A DNA stretch of 5,439 nt from an uncultured Methanobrevibacter sp. (GTDB lineage: Archaea > Methanobacteriota > Methanobacteria > Methanobacteriales > Methanobacteriaceae). The stretch lies in assembly GCA_946611495.1 (NCBI GenBank), contig CAMODR010000105.1, forward strand, positions 1 to 5,439, in the 5' to 3' direction. A model generated the notes under the pieces. The model searched no databases. It was not told the origin of the DNA and worked only from the letters and a program-made list of their open reading frames with translations. Shown piece after piece: positions 5,281-5,439 of this stretch (position 1 is the first letter of the stretch; every line of letters starts with the position of its first letter). The translations under genes were made by a program, and so were the position numbers.

Positions 5281-5439
5281 GAAGATTCCTCTTTAGAGTT
5301 TGTAGTAAATAAAGTATCAAAATAAATATTATATGAAAATATATTTTATGAAAATTTTATTTATGAGATAATTGTGTCTTAATAAAATTTGCAATTTTAA
5401 TTTATATTCATAATAAGTTATATACTTTAAGTTTTTAAA
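5281..5439 (-). promoter_or_regulatory. Upstream region of the glycosyltransferase gene with AT-rich promoter candidates
   Basis: The minus strand carries the ribosome binding site AAAGAGGAA (5294-5286). Further upstream are several TATA-like strings, including AAAATATATTTT (5336-5347) and CATATAATA near 5326-5334, either of which would give a short leader. I cannot choose between them. No gene is seen between 5281 and the window end. Confidence 0.35.

Overview
The window looks like chromosomal DNA from a methanogenic archaeon of the Methanobacteriales, most likely a Methanobrevibacter-type organism. This is inferred from several features: very AT-rich, strongly A/T strand-skewed intergenic DNA; archaeal TATA-box promoters rather than -35/-10 boxes; GGAG/GGTG-type ribosome binding sites; a short (class III) hybrid cluster protein; and a TrmB-type regulator. 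The genus is a judgement from style, since no marker gene is present.

Layout, left to right. Bases 1-319 are a gene-free, A-rich tract that is U-rich in the RNA running out of the cupin gene. It ends in three perfect 11-bp repeats. A small single-domain cupin gene lies on the minus strand (320-643). A 923-bp gap (644-1566) follows, with the cupin promoter at its left end. It also holds a 31-bp tandem duplication, several hairpins (one a plausible hcp terminator), and an orphan G-rich ribosome-binding-site-like motif. hcp lies on the minus strand (1567-2868) and encodes the iron-sulfur/oxo hybrid cluster protein with every expected cluster ligand present. A divergent promoter region of about 300 bp (2869-3175) carries TATA boxes for both flanking genes and candidate operator palindromes. 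A TrmB-family transcriptional regulator lies on the plus strand (3176-3970). The convergent gap 3971-4191 is mostly a perfect 44-bp tandem repeat (3.2 copies) that places T8 tracts on the minus strand. A MurG-like GT-B glycosyltransferase lies on the minus strand (4192-5280), followed by its AT-rich upstream region.

How the genes may work together. Hcp proteins are linked to nitric oxide/nitrosative stress in anaerobes. The regulator divergent to hcp shares its promoter region and is the obvious candidate to control it, but this is inference from position. The cupin may be functionally linked to hcp (same strand, next gene), but each appears to have its own promoter. The glycosyltransferase is probably unrelated and may act in envelope (pseudomurein or other glycan) synthesis.

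I saw no CRISPR array, insertion sequence, tRNA or rRNA. The most unusual content is in the non-coding DNA. Two minus-strand genes end in the same arrangement: a 15-base identical sequence followed by a threefold A-rich tandem repeat of different unit length. The hcp/TrmB intergenic region also has helically phased GTAA motifs around a palindrome. I do not see convincing evidence of a wholly new multi-gene system here.
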